From: Alcanivorax sp.
GTDB taxonomy: Bacteria > Pseudomonadota > Gammaproteobacteria > Pseudomonadales > Alcanivoracaceae
Direction: 5' to 3'
Assembly: GCA_022449455.1 (NCBI GenBank)
Contig: JAKUPL010000007.1
Location: 1-64,000, forward strand
DNA: 64,000 bases
Positions 63,395 through 64,000 of the stretch are shown one piece after another. The number at the start of each line of letters is the position of its first letter. Position 1 is the first letter of the stretch. The notes under the pieces were generated by a model that was given only the letters and a program-made list of their open reading frames with translations, was not told where the DNA came from and did no database searches. The position numbers and the translations under genes are program-made.

Positions 63395-64000
63395 ATGAAG
63401 GCCGCGATCATCGTGGAAGATCATGACGATACCAGGGAATGGATGACGACCCTTCTGGGCGATGCCTTTCCGAATATCAGCGTGACCACCGCCAGTACGG
63501 TCGCTGGCGGGCTGGCTGCCTTGCAAAAGGACACCTTCAGCCTTGCCTTGTTGGACATCAGCCTTCCGGATGGCAATGGCGTGACTCTGGTTGAGTGGTT
63601 GCGCCATCGCGCCCCTGATACTTATATCGTGATGGCCACGATCTTCGACGACGACGATCATCTGTTTACCGCCTTGCGCGCCGGTGCCCATGGTTACCTT
63701 CTCAAGGACCAGCCCCGGGAAAGGCTGATCGAGCAGTTGTGCGGGATTCTGCGTGGTGAGCCGCCGCTCTCCGCCAGCATTGCCCGTCGCATGATGCGGC
63801 ATTTTCGCCAGAGTCATGAGCCCGAACGCGACGATACGTTGCTCACCGAGCGGGAGCGTGAAGTGCTTGGATTGCTGGCGCGGGGTTTCACTCGCACGGA
63901 TATTTCCGCCGCCCTGGGTATCGCCGCCAATACCGTCGCCACCTATACCAAGAGTATCTACCGAAAGCTGGGGGTGTCCGGCCGGGCCGAGGCGGCGCTG
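63395..64000 (+). CDS. NarL/FixJ-family response regulator (3' end outside window)
   Basis: 202 residues visible. Receiver with acidic pocket VEDHDD, phospho-acceptor Asp54 (LALLDISLPDG) and Lys in GYLLKD; then a LuxR-type HTH (TEREREVLGLLARGFTRTDISAALGIAANTVATYTKSIYRKLGV). The frame is open to the window edge, and the HTH is nearly complete, so few residues are missing. GGAGGAGAGG precedes ATG 63395. Lower GC than its left neighbours. Two palindromes lie just upstream. No kinase is seen within the window. Confidence 0.88.
   Translation, partial: MKAAIIVEDHDDTREWMTTLLGDAFPNISVTTASTVAGGLAALQKDTFSLALLDISLPDGNGVTLVEWLRHRAPDTYIVMATIFDDDDHLFTALRAGAHGYLLKDQPRERLIEQLCGILRGEPPLSASIARRMMRHFRQSHEPERDDTLLTEREREVLGLLARGFTRTDISAALGIAANTVATYTKSIYRKLGVSGRAEAAL

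Overview
The window is high-GC (roughly two thirds G+C), densely coded bacterial chromosome. There are no rRNA or tRNA genes, no insertion sequences, no phage genes and no CRISPR array. Gene content points to a marine, lipid- and hydrocarbon-degrading gammaproteobacterium of the Alcanivorax/Alloalcanivorax type. This is an inference from an aerobic desaturase locus of the Pseudomonas desT-desCB kind, a periplasmic fatty acid cis/trans isomerase, several acyl-CoA dehydrogenases, FadH, TesB, a thiolase paired with a long 3-oxoacyl reductase, a PA2778/PA2779-type pair and a fused SelD. No 16S or marker gene is present to prove it.

Layout. 1-9.5 kb: tail of an unknown gene, a large MscS-type channel, a C39-peptidase/TPR lipoprotein pair, the selenium genes selD (fused to an NADH-dehydrogenase-like flavoprotein) and mnmH, and a MaoC hydratase. 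9.5-18.5 kb: a fatty-acid block with a DesT-like repressor divergent from ferredoxin reductase and desaturase genes (two operators on one promoter), an AraC regulator, FxsA, a long FabG divergent from a thiolase, and TesB. 18.7-21.4 kb: two PepSY proteins in one operon with a two-component system. 21.4-27.8 kb: alpha/beta hydrolase, a TetR regulator divergent from fadH with interlocked promoters and paired operators, and two acyl-CoA dehydrogenases. 27.9-36.7 kb: an OmpA-like porin, two proteins with degenerate GGDEF domains, a cyclopropane-synthase-like lipid-modification cluster and a split two-component system. 36.7-44.7 kb: amino-acid symporter, GlxA regulator, a 314-base gap with a likely small RNA, cti, small unknowns, nitroreductase, Hsp20 and dodecin. 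44.7-53.6 kb: DEAD-box helicase, YceI, and an iron-uptake block (DUF4198, DUF2271, PepSY, two-component system, TonB receptor) with three Fur-box-like sites. 53.7-64 kb: DUF4168, cysH, a lower-GC aromatic-degradation module (hydrolase, VOC dioxygenase-like, flavin monooxygenase, second VOC protein, outer-membrane SphA-like protein), a LysR regulator divergent from a citryl-CoA-lyase-like and CoA-transferase pair, and a response regulator cut by the window end.

How it fits together: much of the window controls membrane lipid composition and fatty-acid turnover (desaturase, Cti, CFA-like methyltransferase, beta-oxidation genes). Regulators sit beside their targets and the operators can be read directly. 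The most unusual non-coding features are two pairs of inverted arrays of 7-base repeats placed after genes, a structured terminator-ending RNA candidate at about 39.2-39.35 kb, a possibly leaderless iron-regulated response-regulator gene, and a 14-base perfect inverted repeat that includes the TonB receptor ribosome binding site.
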